From Aquimarina atlantica (lineage in GTDB: Bacteria > Bacteroidota > Bacteroidia > Flavobacteriales > Flavobacteriaceae), in NCBI RefSeq assembly GCF_000626715.1, contig NZ_AQRA01000014.1:1-64000 (forward strand): a DNA stretch of 64,000 nt. Direction: 5' to 3'. Positions 49,661 through 58,224 of the stretch are shown in pieces. Within the stretch, counting starts at the first letter, position 1; each line of letters begins with the position of its first letter. Below the pieces are notes generated by a model. That model did not search any database and had not been told where the DNA came from. It was given only the letters and a program-made list of their open reading frames with translations. Position numbers and translations under genes: made by a program.

Positions 49661-52333
49661 TTAAAAATGAATTTTGATTCTAATGGCTTGCTCTAGCGAA
49701 ACATCTTTGTCCTGTTCTTTTAAGGACTTAATAAACTCTGGTGTAACATTATGAATCTTAAGGCTTTTTGCCTGATCAGCAGTTATATTTTTAAATCCAA
49801 TATCTTTAAAAGATTGTACAAACTCTGGTGTAACCCTATGAATTTTAAAACTCATGATATCATCTAGAGGAAGGTCTCCGAATTCTGTCTTTTTGAACTC
49901 TTTAATATACTCGGGAGTTACATTATGAATCTTTAGAGATATTAACTTACTCAAAGAAATATTAGAATATCCTATTTTTGAATAGTCTGAAGCAGTACTG
50001 GGAGACACGTTATGTATCTTTAATGATTTAGCTTCGTCTAAAGAGATATTTTTATACCCAGCTTTTTTAAACGAATCAATAAAATCCGGAGTTACGTTAT
50101 GGATTTTTAAAGCTACAACATCATCAAGAGGAATGTTGTTGTATCCAGCTTTATTGAACATTTTGATAAATTCTGGTGTAACATTATGTATTTTTAATTT
50201 GATGATATCATCAATTGGTACATTATCATAACCAAGTTGTTTAAATTGTTTTATAAAATCATTTGGCGTTTGTTGATCATCTTGCGAGACACCACGACTA
50301 TTGGTAGAACTCGATAAAGTATTTTGATCTCTTTTGCTTTTTGAGGAAGAAAAACCTTTGGCTGTTTTTACCTGACCCGGTGTGATATCATGAATCTTTA
50401 GTTTTATAGCTTCTTGTAATGAAATGTTATTTTGCCCAGCTTTTTTATAAGCTTGTATAAGCTCTGGAGTTACTCCGTGAATTTTTAATTTTTTAGCTTC
50501 CTGTAAAGTGATATTAGGATATCCAGCTTTCTTAAAATTATTTATGTAAACAGGAGTAACGTTATGAATTTTAAGATTTTTAGCTTCTCGTACAGTGATA
50601 TTAGTATGCCCGGCCTTTTTGAATGACTCAATAAAATCTGGAGTCACATCATGAATCTTTAATTTCATATAATCATCAAGAGACAGGTTGCCATAACCAT
50701 TATTTCGATATGATGTAACGAATTCAGAAGATACATTATGGATTTTAGCTTTTGTAATCTTTTTTAATGATGTTTTATTTCCATTTAAGGTGTTGATAAA
50801 TGAGATATAAGCAACATCAACATTAAATAAATTAAGCTTACTTATCTCTTCTATTGTATAATTCTCATAACCTAATCGAGTAAGTTCTTTTCTGTACATT
50901 TTTAATTTATCAAGCGGAAGTGATTTATGAATAATATCTTCAAAATCATCTTGATCGATTTTTAGATTTTCACGTTTTAAATAACTAAGGTAATTGTTGT
51001 CAAAACCAGTAAGGAAACAATGCACCAAATCTTTATTGTCGACATGTAAACCATAGGCCTTGAGCGATTTAATAAACGACTCATTGGGAGTAAATTCATA
51101 TCTTCCATCACCTATTTTGTTATCAAACTGACCTACATAAGTCATAGTCCCGGCATCTTTGGTGATTTTAAACTGTTGTCGATCTCCGCTAGGAAAATCT
51201 TTAAAGTATATAGGGTTATAGCATCTGGTCATAGACCAGAAATTTCGCTTAAGTGGCTCTGCACTTCTATACATGATACATAATTTACCTCCTCCAACTT
51301 CGGCATCCCATACTCCTTTGGTAAAATTATTCTGAGCACTAGATGATATAGATTCTTTTCTCGAATCTATAGTCGTATCTATAAGGTCTTTATCATGATC
51401 GACTAATGTTTCATTGGGTTTTACCGGATTAAAAGAAAATACGGTGATAGCTAGTAGTGGAATAATGATTAGGTATTTCCACCCTGATTTTGATGTTGAT
51501 TTTTTAGAATTCATCATAAGGATTCGTTTTTTGAGAAATGATTGATTGTAACTTGTGGCCAAACCTGTTGGCATATTTGGGGTGGAGACTTTTAGGAGAT
51601 TCATTTGATAAATTTCTCTGTCTTCACCTATATTAAGCATATTATTGTCGGTTAGGTATTCTAGATTATTATCGATAGCTCTGCGATATAACCAGGCAAA
51701 AGGATTAAACCATTGCATCATCACTAATAATTCTACTAATAACATATCGATACTATGCCTACCTTTGATATGTACCTGTTCGTGTTTTAGGATTTGTAAA
51801 TATGTATCAGGATTATATTGACTGGGGTTCATAAATATTCGATTCCAGAACGAATAGGGGGCATGTTTTTTATCGGTTTCTACAATTTTATAATCATCAA
51901 CTTCTATGGTTGGGTATTTAGAAATTCGATATAATAAAACTCCTAATTGGATGATAAAATGAATACCAAATACCAATATACCTAATACATAAATGTATAA
52001 CAGAACTGTTTCCCAGTCTAAAGATTTGCTAACAGAAGTTGTATTGATGCCAGAAGTATCGGTGGTTGATATATTTTCAATTTGTGTAGCTGTTTCTGGT
52101 ATTGTATAATCTGTAACAACAGCGTTTGAAGGTTGTATTTCTACTTCTTGAAATAAAGCACTTTTAAATGATAAACTTTCGGGAACCGTAATAAAGGGTA
52201 AAGTGAATGAAAGTACAACTAATGATAACAATACCCATCTGTTTAAATGGTAAAAAGTCTCTTTGGAAAGAAAAAATCTATAAATAATGTAAGATAATCC
52301 TATTAATGCCGAGCTATGTATGATATAGTTCAT
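49661..52333 (-). CDS. blaR1: BlaR1/MecR1-type M56 sensor protease with tandem KIH repeats
   Basis: 890 residues. The N-terminal ~300 residues are the M56 membrane protease: several hydrophobic helices and HEQVH with downstream E in NLEYLTD (gluzincin-type zinc site). A helix (IPLLAITVFSFN) near 290 is followed by an extracytoplasmic section of about 200 residues and then about 12 copies of a 25-residue repeat (KIHNVTPEFI...FKKAGYxNIxL) from about 528 to the end. No penicillin-binding sensor domain is evident, so the stimulus need not be a beta-lactam. Family logic: signal triggers proteolysis that inactivates BlaI. Start and blaI stop overlap (TAATG), so the two are translationally coupled. 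Confidence 0.5.
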   Translation of the reverse strand: MNYIIHSSALIGLSYIIYRFFLSKETFYHLNRWVLLSLVVLSFTLPFITVPESLSFKSALFQEVEIQPSNAVVTDYTIPETATQIENISTTDTSGINTTSVSKSLDWETVLLYIYVLGILVFGIHFIIQLGVLLYRISKYPTIEVDDYKIVETDKKHAPYSFWNRIFMNPSQYNPDTYLQILKHEQVHIKGRHSIDMLLVELLVMMQWFNPFAWLYRRAIDNNLEYLTDNNMLNIGEDREIYQMNLLKVSTPNMPTGLATSYNQSFLKKRILMMNSKKSTSKSGWKYLIIIPLLAITVFSFNPVKPNETLVDHDKDLIDTTIDSRKESISSSAQNNFTKGVWDAEVGGGKLCIMYRSAEPLKRNFWSMTRCYNPIYFKDFPSGDRQQFKITKDAGTMTYVGQFDNKIGDGRYEFTPNESFIKSLKAYGLHVDNKDLVHCFLTGFDNNYLSYLKRENLKIDQDDFEDIIHKSLPLDKLKMYRKELTRLGYENYTIEEISKLNLFNVDVAYISFINTLNGNKTSLKKITKAKIHNVSSEFVTSYRNNGYGNLSLDDYMKLKIHDVTPDFIESFKKAGHTNITVREAKNLKIHNVTPVYINNFKKAGYPNITLQEAKKLKIHGVTPELIQAYKKAGQNNISLQEAIKLKIHDITPGQVKTAKGFSSSKSKRDQNTLSSSTNSRGVSQDDQQTPNDFIKQFKQLGYDNVPIDDIIKLKIHNVTPEFIKMFNKAGYNNIPLDDVVALKIHNVTPDFIDSFKKAGYKNISLDEAKSLKIHNVSPSTASDYSKIGYSNISLSKLISLKIHNVTPEYIKEFKKTEFGDLPLDDIMSFKIHRVTPEFVQSFKDIGFKNITADQAKSLKIHNVTPEFIKSLKEQDKDVSLEQAIRIKIHF

Positions 52334-52692
52334 TATTTCTTGTTTTTTATTAGTTGAATTATTTCTTCTAATTCGTCGGTATTTATCTTTTCTTCCTTGG
52401 CAAAAAATTTAACCAAAGCCAAAGGAGAATTGTCAAAATAGTTGTTTACTACCTCGCCTAATACTTCCTTTTGATACTCATCTTTTGATACTAAAGGGTA
52501 ATATTGAAAACTGTTGCCATACGCTACGTGACTAATAAAACCTTTTTCTTCTAAAATTTTTACAATCGTAGCAGTAGTATTATAATGTGGTTTAGGATCA
52601 GAAAGCTCTTCGATGATTTCTTTTATAAATGCCTTTTCCAATTTCCACAGACTTTGCATAATCTGTTCTTCTCTTTTGGCTAATTTCTGCAT
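52333..52692 (-). CDS. blaI: BlaI/MecI-family transcriptional repressor
   Basis: 119 residues from the ATG at 52692 (MQKLAKREEQIMQSLWKLEKA); an upstream TTG start would run into the promoter and is rejected. The winged-helix HTH (IKEIIEELSDPKPHYNTTATIVKILEEKGFI split across turns) and C-terminal dimerisation helices fit BlaI/MecI/CopY. It is expected to bind the three ACTAA-N4-TTAGT dyads directly upstream and repress its own operon with blaR1. Confidence 0.5.
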   Translation of the reverse strand: MQKLAKREEQIMQSLWKLEKAFIKEIIEELSDPKPHYNTTATIVKILEEKGFISHVAYGNSFQYYPLVSKDEYQKEVLGEVVNNYFDNSPLALVKFFAKEEKINTDELEEIIQLIKNKK

Positions 52693-52710
52693 AGTATTAA
52701 TTTTATAAAA

Positions 52711-52776
52711 CAAACTTACTACTAATCTTTTAGTTTTGCAACTAATTTATTAGTAGTGCAACTAATTAGTTAGTAG
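52711..52776 (-). promoter_or_regulatory. blaI promoter with three BlaI-type operator dyads
   Basis: On the minus strand TTG (52741-52739), a 20-bp spacer and TAAGTTTG (52718-52711) form a good Bacteroidota promoter. Three dyads ACTAA-N4-TTAGT lie at 52721-52734, 52741-52754 and 52761-52774, spaced exactly 20 bp. The first lies between the promoter boxes, the second touches the -33 box, and the third is upstream. This is a strong autoregulatory operator. Confidence 0.5.
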
Positions 52777-52947
52777 TTTTGTTGTGTAAACTGTTGATTT
52801 TAAAAGGTTTTTAGAGGGTGTTAAAAAAATGATAATGTATTTTAGAAAAATAAATTTCTAAGAAGTGCATTACGAATTTAAAAAATAATGATTGCTTTTT
52901 TTAGGATATTAGAGTACATATACCCGTTGTGTATTTTGATAAAATTC

Positions 52948-53066
52948 TGTCAATTCGAGTGAGTTTTACGATTGAAAATGAGTAAAATTTGTATCGAGAA
53001 TAAGAATTTTAACTTTTAAAGGGTTCTCGATACAATTTTTTTATCAAAAAACCACTCGAACTAACA
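52948..53066. repeat. Intergenic inverted-repeat element
   Basis: Outer arms TGTCAATTCGAGTG (52948-52961) and CACTCGAACTAACA (53053-53066) match at 12 of 14 positions when inverted. Inner arms TTGTATCGAGAA (52989-53000) and TTCTCGATACAA (53024-53035) are perfect, followed by seven T. Sequences of this look (GTATCGAGAAC, TCGAGTG) recur between genes in Flavobacteria as palindromic repeats, to my recollection. It could also terminate transcription rightward, though no plus-strand gene enters it. Confidence 0.5.
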
Positions 53067-53109
53067 TTTTAAAAACTGTTTTAGCTCTAAATGCATAACA
53101 GGTTATTAT

Positions 53110-53748
53110 CTACTCTAATAATAACCGCAATTCATCACGATTGAGTAGTTCAGGAGTATACTCTGTTATAATACCATAATTAAAAAATGCACTTTTCATT
53201 TTTGTGCTATCTTCAATCAGGTCAAATATATTGGTATAAAAATGTTCAACCTTATCATCTTTGGTATGCATAATAAGTGATGAAGCAGTAGTGATATATT
53301 CATCTTCCTGATATTCTTTTAACTTTAATAGTTTAAAATCGATCTTGGATGCAATTGATGTGATATTGGCTAACTCAATTGGTTTAGTATATGAAGTACA
53401 GTCAAAACAAACGATTAATTTTTTCTGATTCGATTTTAACCGATAGGTGATGGTGATTTCTTTATTGACTAATTTTTCAAAACCATCCATATCTACAAAT
53501 ACCAGGGTATCATTAGTTTTTGTTTTAACAGTGAGGACTGTCGTGAGGTAGTCATCAGGCATGATTAATATCTCTTCAACCGACAAAACTGTTGCTTTTA
53601 TAGTATTAATTTTGTCATCCTGACTACGAGTCGTAACCCCTTGTGTAGGCATTTTTAAGTTACTACTACTTTCTTTTGAATTTTTATTACTGTTACATGA
53701 GATACAACAAATCAAAATAATTGATAAAAGGGATGTAGGTATTTTCAC
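53110..53748 (-). CDS. Lipoprotein of unknown function
   Basis: 212 residues, GTG start. The lipoprotein signal is SIILICCISC followed by NSNKNSKESS, indicating an outer-membrane or surface lipoprotein. The mature part is mixed alpha/beta with no recognised family (FVDMDGFEKLV, LIVCFDCTSY). It sits alone between the inverted-repeat element and a spermidine-synthase-like gene on the same strand. Confidence 0.5.
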   Translation of the reverse strand: MKIPTSLLSIILICCISCNSNKNSKESSSNLKMPTQGVTTRSQDDKINTIKATVLSVEEILIMPDDYLTTVLTVKTKTNDTLVFVDMDGFEKLVNKEITITYRLKSNQKKLIVCFDCTSYTKPIELANITSIASKIDFKLLKLKEYQEDEYITTASSLIMHTKDDKVEHFYTNIFDLIEDSTKMKSAFFNYGIITEYTPELLNRDELRLLLE

Positions 53749-53915
53749 AGTATTGTTTTATATAATTGGTTGTAAATGTAATACATAAAAGCAATACGGG
53801 ATTACACTGTTTTCTGGGAAAATGATGTTATCATATTTTATGGGTAGGAAAAACAGAATATTACTAAGATCTATATTATTTCAGATTAAGAGTGCATTGA
53901 ATTTGTAAAAATATA

Positions 53916-54560
53916 CTATAGTTTTTTCTTTCCGATTAATAACGTGTTGGTACCTTGAACTTGATCGTGTTGTGAAAATTCGATATCGGGTTTAACTATA
54001 GATATAAGGGATTCGATTTTTATGTTTTCCTTCAAATTAATTCCGGCATTAAACACGATTTGTCCACCTGGTTTTAATAAGGGAATAAGGTTTTTCCAGA
54101 ATTGATTTTCATAAAACTTTTTGGGAACTTGATTATCAATAAAAATATCGATGATTATAATTTCAAATTGTGATACACAATGATCGACATAGAAAAAAGC
54201 ATCTTCACAAATGATTTCGAGATTGTGATTACTGGTTATATTAAATTCATTTTTAGCAATTTCAATAATTACTTTATCAATTTCTACAGCGGTAATTTTT
54301 CCTTGATGACCAAATGTATTTCTAAGGGGAGCTATTATACTCCCACCGCCAAGCCCTAGTAAAAGAATATTGCTATTGGCAGAAATATCTAGTAGTGAAA
54401 GTCCGTAACTAAGTAATTTTTGTAGCGACCCGTAGGAGTAATTTGCATTTTGACTATCCAGTACTTTTTTACCATTCATCCATGTGAGTTCTAATGTTCC
54501 ATTAATTTGTGAGGGAACTTCTTTGGTGAACGGCCACAGATAGCTTAATAATCTCTTCAT
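53916..54560 (-). CDS. Spermidine synthase-like methyltransferase-fold protein
   Basis: 214 residues. Rossmann-fold motifs of the spermidine synthase/class I methyltransferase type: LLLGLGGGSII, TAVEIDKVIIEIAKNEF, IICEDAFFYV, IIIIDIF, LLKPGGQIVFNAG. The N-terminal beta hairpin of true spermidine synthases seems shortened, and no SpeD neighbour exists, so it may act as a methyltransferase rather than aminopropyltransferase. Cytoplasmic. Its downstream partner is not clear. Confidence 0.5.
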   Translation of the reverse strand: MKRLLSYLWPFTKEVPSQINGTLELTWMNGKKVLDSQNANYSYGSLQKLLSYGLSLLDISANSNILLLGLGGGSIIAPLRNTFGHQGKITAVEIDKVIIEIAKNEFNITSNHNLEIICEDAFFYVDHCVSQFEIIIIDIFIDNQVPKKFYENQFWKNLIPLLKPGGQIVFNAGINLKENIKIESLISIVKPDIEFSQHDQVQGTNTLLIGKKKL

Positions 54561-54617
54561 GTATTTCTGGGCATAAAATCTGGTTATTTAATGCTTTGTA
54601 ATCAATGTTTTCTTTAG

Positions 54618-55028
54618 TTAGGCAAATATACTTAGCGCTGTAGCACCAGCTTCGGCCACAGCATGATCGTTTTCTATGCTGCTACCACTTACCCCAATAG
54701 CACCTATTATAGTTCCCGAATTGTTTTTAATAGGAACACCACCAGGAAAAGTAATCAGTCCGCCATTAGAATGTTCTATATTATATAAAGGCCCTCCAGG
54801 TTGTGACAGTTCTCCGATAACACCAGTATTTTTACCAAAAAGACAAGCCGTTCTGGCTTTTTTAATGGAAATATCAATAGAACCTATCCAGGCCTGATCC
54901 ATACGTGCAAAGGCAATAAGGTTTGCACCAGAATCTACTATTGCGATATTCATTTGAGTATGTATAGCTATTGCTTTTTCTTTTGCAGCGGTAATGATTT
55001 TTTCTGCTTGTTCTAGAGTGATGTTCAT
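54618..55028 (-). CDS. GlcG/HbpS family heme-binding-like protein
   Basis: 136 residues, no signal peptide. Matches the HbpS/GlcG/PduO-C fold ([58 protein letters not shown]). Family members bind heme or corrinoid-like ligands or act as sensors. It is 57 bp upstream of the spermidine-synthase-like gene on the same strand, so the two may be co-transcribed. Confidence 0.5.
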   Translation of the reverse strand: MNITLEQAEKIITAAKEKAIAIHTQMNIAIVDSGANLIAFARMDQAWIGSIDISIKKARTACLFGKNTGVIGELSQPGGPLYNIEHSNGGLITFPGGVPIKNNSGTIIGAIGVSGSSIENDHAVAEAGATALSIFA

Positions 55029-55379
55029 TATTTCTTGGTGTGTAATGATTCTAATTCAAAAGTAAAGTTAAAATGTATAATTTCTTGATGTTTTTTATAC
55101 TAATCTGTAAAATTTTATGATTGTAAAAAGAAAGGATTATTCGGCTTAAATATGAGTAGCATTGATAAGAAATGCTGCTTGATTACTTTTTTATTCATAA
55201 AGCTTAAGACTATTTCTCTTTTGATACTGCTCTCGTTTTTTAAGAATGTATACTGGTGTTTTAGATAGTTTTAACCCTGTATAAATCATACAAAACCTCA
55301 ATTTGTTTGTGTAATTCGCGTATTTAGTTATCAGTAATTTACATTAAATTTAGATGATATAAATTTAAATATATACACA
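55029..55379. other. Gene-free stretch before the Cys-rich peptide gene
   Basis: 351 bp between divergent genes. AT-rich, with no gene. It must carry the promoters of the HbpS-like gene and of the small peptide gene, but I found no convincing TAnnTTTG box, so none is marked. Confidence 0.5.
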
Positions 55380-55568
55380 ATGAAAAGTATTCTTAATTTA
55401 GCTGGAGTCACAAAACTCAGTAAAGAACAACAGCAAACTATTACAGGATCAAGTATGAGATGGGCTAGATGCTGCCCAACCGGGAGAGGTTGTCGAGTTG
55501 GCCCTCCAGGAGGAGGGTTCTGTGAACCGGGCTACTGTCGTCCTAATGGCTACTGCATCTTTGCATAG
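55380..55568 (+). CDS. Cys-rich RiPP/bacteriocin-like precursor peptide
   Basis: 62 residues. The N-terminal part MKSILNLAGVTKLSKEQQQ followed by TITGSS closely follows the Bacteroidota GG-type leader (MKxSILNLxGVxxLSKxEQxxINGG), with GS where GG is usual. The remaining core from about residue 26 is dense in Cys (31, 32, 38, 48, 53, 59), Gly and Pro, consistent with a disulfide-bonded or modified peptide. No maturase, peptidase-ABC exporter or immunity gene is nearby, so secretion would rely on genes elsewhere. It has its own terminator, which supports it being a real gene. Activity is unknown. Confidence 0.5.
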   Translation: MKSILNLAGVTKLSKEQQQTITGSSMRWARCCPTGRGCRVGPPGGGFCEPGYCRPNGYCIFA

Positions 55569-55577
55569 TACATACAA

Positions 55578-55612
55578 AGAGGGTAAACAGTATCGTTTGC
55601 CCTCTTTTTTTC
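55578..55612 (+). terminator. Rho-independent terminator of the peptide gene
   Basis: 11-bp stem AGAGGGTAAAC / GTTTGCCCTCT (one wobble), loop AGTATC, followed by seven or more T, 9 bp after the peptide stop codon. Confidence 0.5.
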
Positions 55613-55702
55613 TAATATTTGATTTACCCTTTTAGAATTAGTAGTAAGACTATATGATCAGTAAAGAAAAATCAATATAAGAATTATGCAGAATGGATGG
55701 CT

Positions 55703-56551
55703 CTATATAGCATCAAACCAGATTAAAGTTTTTGCCCAGAGGGTATGCTTAAATTTTCTGCTAAAAAAACCAAAATGTCCTATTTTGTCTGTTGGGATTT
55801 CATGTAGTTGTATCATTTTGATTTTTTTATCAGATTTTTTAAACAGATCATGTATTCGGCTAATTGCCGGTTCTGTTCCTATAGGATCATCTTCTACACC
55901 TAGAGTAAGAAGTTTTGAGGTACACGTATTGTAATAAAAAGTTATACCAATAGCTTCCATTTGTGTTTTCATATCGGCATGTCGCTTTCTGTTGTTCCAC
56001 TGTTTGATTACACCTTTAGGAACGTCTTCTAATAACCCTAGCTTTTTTCCGGGGAAATAACCAAATAGATATGTAATCATAGGAAAAACAATATGCCATA
56101 AAAAATAGATTTTGGTTCTCTGTTTCTTAGACCAATCTTTGTAATATGCTGTCTGTGCTCCAATATTAATAATTCCACTAATTTCATTACTCTTTTCGGT
56201 CATTCCGATAATTGTTCCTCCAATGCTATGACCAAGAGTTACTATTTTATGATCCGGAAACTTTTTTTTGGCATAATCGAGTACTCCAGAAAAATCTTTT
56301 TGCCCCCAATCAGTAAAAGAGGCTTTAAAACCACTAAGTTTTTTTGGCCTAGAACCCGCAATTCCTCTATAATCATAGGTAATTACCTGGTATCCATTTT
56401 TTGCCATGTAAGCAGCGTAGTGATGATATAATTTTTTGTCTACAGCTGTAGCCGAATTAATAATCAATACTTTGTTCTTATCAACGATTCCCTCACAAGG
56501 GTATACCTTTCCTGATAAGGAATAATTATCTATGGTAGGAATACTAATCAT
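55703..56551 (-). CDS. Alpha/beta hydrolase
   Basis: 282 residues, no signal peptide. Oxyanion/strand motif YDYRGIAGSRP and the nucleophile elbow GHSIGG (S109) are clear. A late Asp and His in GVEDDPIGT and KIGHFGFF complete the likely triad. Cytoplasmic esterase or lipase-type hydrolase, substrate unknown. It begins 24 bp after the M20 peptidase gene and is probably in one transcript with it. Confidence 0.5.
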   Translation of the reverse strand: MISIPTIDNYSLSGKVYPCEGIVDKNKVLIINSATAVDKKLYHHYAAYMAKNGYQVITYDYRGIAGSRPKKLSGFKASFTDWGQKDFSGVLDYAKKKFPDHKIVTLGHSIGGTIIGMTEKSNEISGIINIGAQTAYYKDWSKKQRTKIYFLWHIVFPMITYLFGYFPGKKLGLLEDVPKGVIKQWNNRKRHADMKTQMEAIGITFYYNTCTSKLLTLGVEDDPIGTEPAISRIHDLFKKSDKKIKMIQLHEIPTDKIGHFGFFSRKFKHTLWAKTLIWFDAI

Positions 56552-56575
56552 ATAAAGTATTTGATTATTGTAGTG

Positions 56576-58105
56576 TTACAGTTTTTGTGTTAATATTGCT
56601 GTAATTGTTTTAATACCGTCGATATAATTGCCTAGTCTAATATTTTCATTAGGGCTATGTTGGTTGTTATCTTTGTTTACAGTAGGGACAATAACAGCGG
56701 GAATATTTAGAGTATTTACAAATGGTGAAATGGGAATAGATCCTCCTCCGGTACGGATCTGCACAGGAAGTTTACCAAAGGCTCTTGTCATTGCCTTTCT
56801 TAACCATTTCCCTATCTCCGTATCAAAATCGGTTCTAAAGGCATCATAGGCGATTTGATAATTAAAACGGATAATTTTTGGATATTTCATTCGCTCTTCT
56901 TCAGTAGGAGTGCTATCTATAATATGATACCCCTGATCCAAAATATGTTGTTTTATCATATCTACCATATGCTGTGCGTTAGTTTCTTTAACCAGTCTGA
57001 TATTCATTTCGGCGATAGCACTAGAGGGGATTATTGTTCTTGTTTTGTTGCCTACCCAACCCGATTGTAGTCCCAGAATTCCTAAAGAAGGATATTGTAT
57101 AGATTCTTGATACGTATTTGCTATATTATCTATTGAAGCAATCCCAAGTTTTTTTCTAATTATTTTTTCATCATCCGGTACCTGGCTTAAGATTTTTTTT
57201 GTTTCCTCAGATATTTCAATTCCATCGTACCAACCAGGTATGGCAACTTTTCCGTCTTCTTGCATCATCGAACCTAATAGTTGAGAAAGCCGTAATGCAG
57301 GATTAGGAACATAATTACCATAATGACCACTATGTTGTGGTGCTTTGGGGCCAAAAACCTCGAGAGATAATGTTGTGATTCCTCTTGCTCCGTATACCAA
57401 AGTGGGTTGATTAGAAATATGCCTTGGACCATCAAAAATGACAAGCATATCCGAGGCCAATTCTTCTTTATAATCTAATACAGCTTTGGGTAACCTGGGA
57501 GAACTAATTTCTTCCTCAAAATCCATAATGACTTTAATGTTATAATTAGGCTCGTACTCAAATTTATTAATAATATCCATCGCTTTTAGAAACATAACAA
57601 CAGGCCCTTTGGCATCAGATGTTGATCTGGCAAAGATTCTCCAGTCGGGATTAATCTCACCAGTTAATTTATGCAATGAGATGGTGTTCCATTTTCCTGC
57701 ATTATCTTGTTCTTTTAGTACTGCTTTATATGGGTTTTCCTGAAACCATTTGGTCGTATCAACAGGTTGCCCATCTATCTGAAGGTAGACTAATACTGTC
57801 TTTTTTGCATCTTTATGTTGTCTACTTGCGAGTAGTAAGGGAATTTTTTCTGTTATGAGACGTTTAGATGTAAATCCACGGTCTTTAAATGCTTTTTCAC
57901 ACCACTTTATATTTTTTTCTATATCCTTTGGATAGTGTGCATCATTGGGTAAACCCAAAAGTTCTATCAACTCATTAAAAGAATCCCTGGCATAGGTGAG
58001 TGAAAGTTCATCTAATTCACTGTCCTGTAGCGATTGCGAAGTAGAGGAGAAGGTAAGAAAAAGTAGAGTAGTTGTAATAATATATCGAGCTATAATCATA
58101 TGCAT
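56576..58105 (-). CDS. Secreted M20-family metallopeptidase
   Basis: About 509 residues from the ATG at 58105, which opens a signal peptide (IIARYIITTTLLFLTFSSTSQS); the longer frame adds an unlikely preface. M20 features: TSDAKGP (bridging Asp), VIMDFEEEISSP (catalytic and metal Glu), RSTSD, and the late ligand His in NNQHSPNE. The first metal-ligand motif reads YLQIDGQPVD, with Gln where HxD is usual. Related Bacteroidota enzymes are dipeptidase-like exported peptidases. The downstream hydrolase gene is 24 bp away. Confidence 0.5.
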   Translation of the reverse strand: MHMIIARYIITTTLLFLTFSSTSQSLQDSELDELSLTYARDSFNELIELLGLPNDAHYPKDIEKNIKWCEKAFKDRGFTSKRLITEKIPLLLASRQHKDAKKTVLVYLQIDGQPVDTTKWFQENPYKAVLKEQDNAGKWNTISLHKLTGEINPDWRIFARSTSDAKGPVVMFLKAMDIINKFEYEPNYNIKVIMDFEEEISSPRLPKAVLDYKEELASDMLVIFDGPRHISNQPTLVYGARGITTLSLEVFGPKAPQHSGHYGNYVPNPALRLSQLLGSMMQEDGKVAIPGWYDGIEISEETKKILSQVPDDEKIIRKKLGIASIDNIANTYQESIQYPSLGILGLQSGWVGNKTRTIIPSSAIAEMNIRLVKETNAQHMVDMIKQHILDQGYHIIDSTPTEEERMKYPKIIRFNYQIAYDAFRTDFDTEIGKWLRKAMTRAFGKLPVQIRTGGGSIPISPFVNTLNIPAVIVPTVNKDNNQHSPNENIRLGNYIDGIKTITAILTQKL

Positions 58106-58224
58106 AGAAGAATTAGATGTTACCGATAATTGTAAATGTATATAAAAGATTAGAATAGCTATTTTTATTTTAAATAACCTTAACAAGTTTTCTTATATTC
58201 GATTCAAATTAAATCATTTAGGCT

